Origin: Singulisphaera sp. GP187
Lineage (GTDB): Bacteria; Pseudomonadota; Gammaproteobacteria; Burkholderiales; Burkholderiaceae_C
DNA: 5,402 nt
Reading direction: 5' to 3'
Assembly: GCA_943327965.2 (NCBI GenBank)
Contig: CALPYQ020000140.1
Span: 1 to 5,402, forward strand
A program made the position numbers and the translations under genes. This document shows positions 5,088 to 5,402 of the stretch, piece after piece. Each line of letters begins with the position of its first letter. Positions within the stretch are counted from its first letter, which is position 1. The notes below the pieces were generated by a model. That model ran no database searches. It worked only from the letters and a program-made list of their open reading frames with translations, and had not been told where the DNA came from.

Positions 5088-5402
5088 TTAACGAACCAAG
5101 GACCAAACTGCAACGGCGCCCACCACCAAGGCCAGCCAGACCCATGGGGGCACGGCGCCAGAGCTTGCAGCTGCAGGCTCTGTGCTAACTGCAGCGGGTG
5201 TATCGCTGTCAGTGGCGGGGTACTTGGCTTGCAGGGCTTCATCAAAACGTTTGAAGAAGTCTTCAGCCAAGGATTTGGCGGCACCATCAATGAGACGCTG
5301 CCCCAGTTGGGCCAACTTGCCGCCCACTGTGGAGTGAACGGTGTATTGCAGTTCGCAACCCTCGGCATGAGGATGCAAAGACACTTTGGATTCGCCTTTG
5401 CC
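5088..5402 (-). CDS. coxG: CoxG family SRPBCC protein with C-terminal membrane anchor (3' part; runs off the window)
   Basis: The last 104 residues are visible and the frame is open to base 5402, so the GTG at 5384 is an internal valine, not the start. The visible part opens GKGESKVSLHPHAEGCELQY, the late strands of the SRPBCC lipid-binding fold. It continues with the CoxG helix around QLGQRLIDGAAKSLAEDFF. A Ser/Thr/Ala/Pro-rich linker of about 20 residues follows, then one hydrophobic helix near the C-terminus (VWLALVVGAVAVWSL) ending at Arg. This tail fits CoxG proteins that tether molybdenum CO dehydrogenase-type enzymes to the membrane; work on mycobacterial CoxG points to quinone delivery to the enzyme. 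It lies 26 bp upstream of xdhC in the same direction and is probably co-transcribed. Missing the N-terminal half, I cannot judge the whole fold or the true start. Confidence 0.85.
   Translation of the reverse strand, partial: GKGESKVSLHPHAEGCELQYTVHSTVGGKLAQLGQRLIDGAAKSLAEDFFKRFDEALQAKYPATDSDTPAAVSTEPAAASSGAVPPWVWLALVVGAVAVWSLVR

Noticed and set aside
5062..5145. 28-residue N-terminal extension of XdhC from an ATG at 5145
   Set aside because: It overlaps the end of coxG in another frame and matches nothing in the family; the ATG at 5061 begins the usual MENLDIVVL-type N-terminus.
1..5402. A new defence, mobile or RNA-guided system
   Set aside because: Every gene falls in a known transport, regulation or cofactor family. 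There are no repeat arrays, transposase, integrase, attachment sites or structured RNA beyond the hairpins listed.

Overview
This 5.4 kb window looks like the chromosome of a betaproteobacterium, most likely Burkholderiales in the Comamonadaceae range (Limnohabitans/Rhodoferax-like). The placement is by protein style only: a TakP-like TRAP binding protein with a twin-arginine leader, a CoxG–XdhC pair, and a ModE-type regulator facing a tungstate-type ABC operon. The window is densely coding. The only gaps of note are 321-448 and 1601-1732, and no stretch over 300 bases lacks a gene. I see no tRNA, rRNA, CRISPR, insertion sequence or phage element.

Layout, left to right. (1) The minus-strand 5' part of a TRAP transporter solute-binding protein (320 to beyond base 1), with a ribosome binding site and a candidate -10 box. 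(2) A minus-strand one-component regulator (449-1600) with a ModE-like winged HTH joined to a periplasmic-binding-protein-like oxyanion domain, followed by a good intrinsic terminator (405-436). (3) A 132-bp divergent intergenic region holding an imperfect inverted repeat that resembles a ModE-type operator. (4) A plus-strand, translationally coupled operon tupB-tupC-tupA (1733-4019): permease, ATPase and periplasmic binding protein of a tungstate/molybdate ABC importer. (5) Minus-strand xdhC (4021-5061), convergent with tupA with one base between the stop codons. (6) Upstream of it in the same direction, the C-terminal part of a membrane-anchored CoxG (5088 to beyond 5402).

The genes suggest one job. 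TupABC imports the oxyanion, the divergent regulator probably senses it in the cytoplasm and sets importer expression, and XdhC and CoxG serve a molybdenum hydroxylase of the xanthine dehydrogenase/CO dehydrogenase family. The enzyme itself is not in the window and may lie beyond base 5402. The TRAP gene is separated by a terminator and is probably an independent unit.

Nothing here amounts to a clearly new system. The points most worth a second look are the likely tupBCA terminator inside the opposing xdhC coding sequence, the candidate operator, the unresolved Mo-versus-W specificity, and the order of the operon with the binding protein last.
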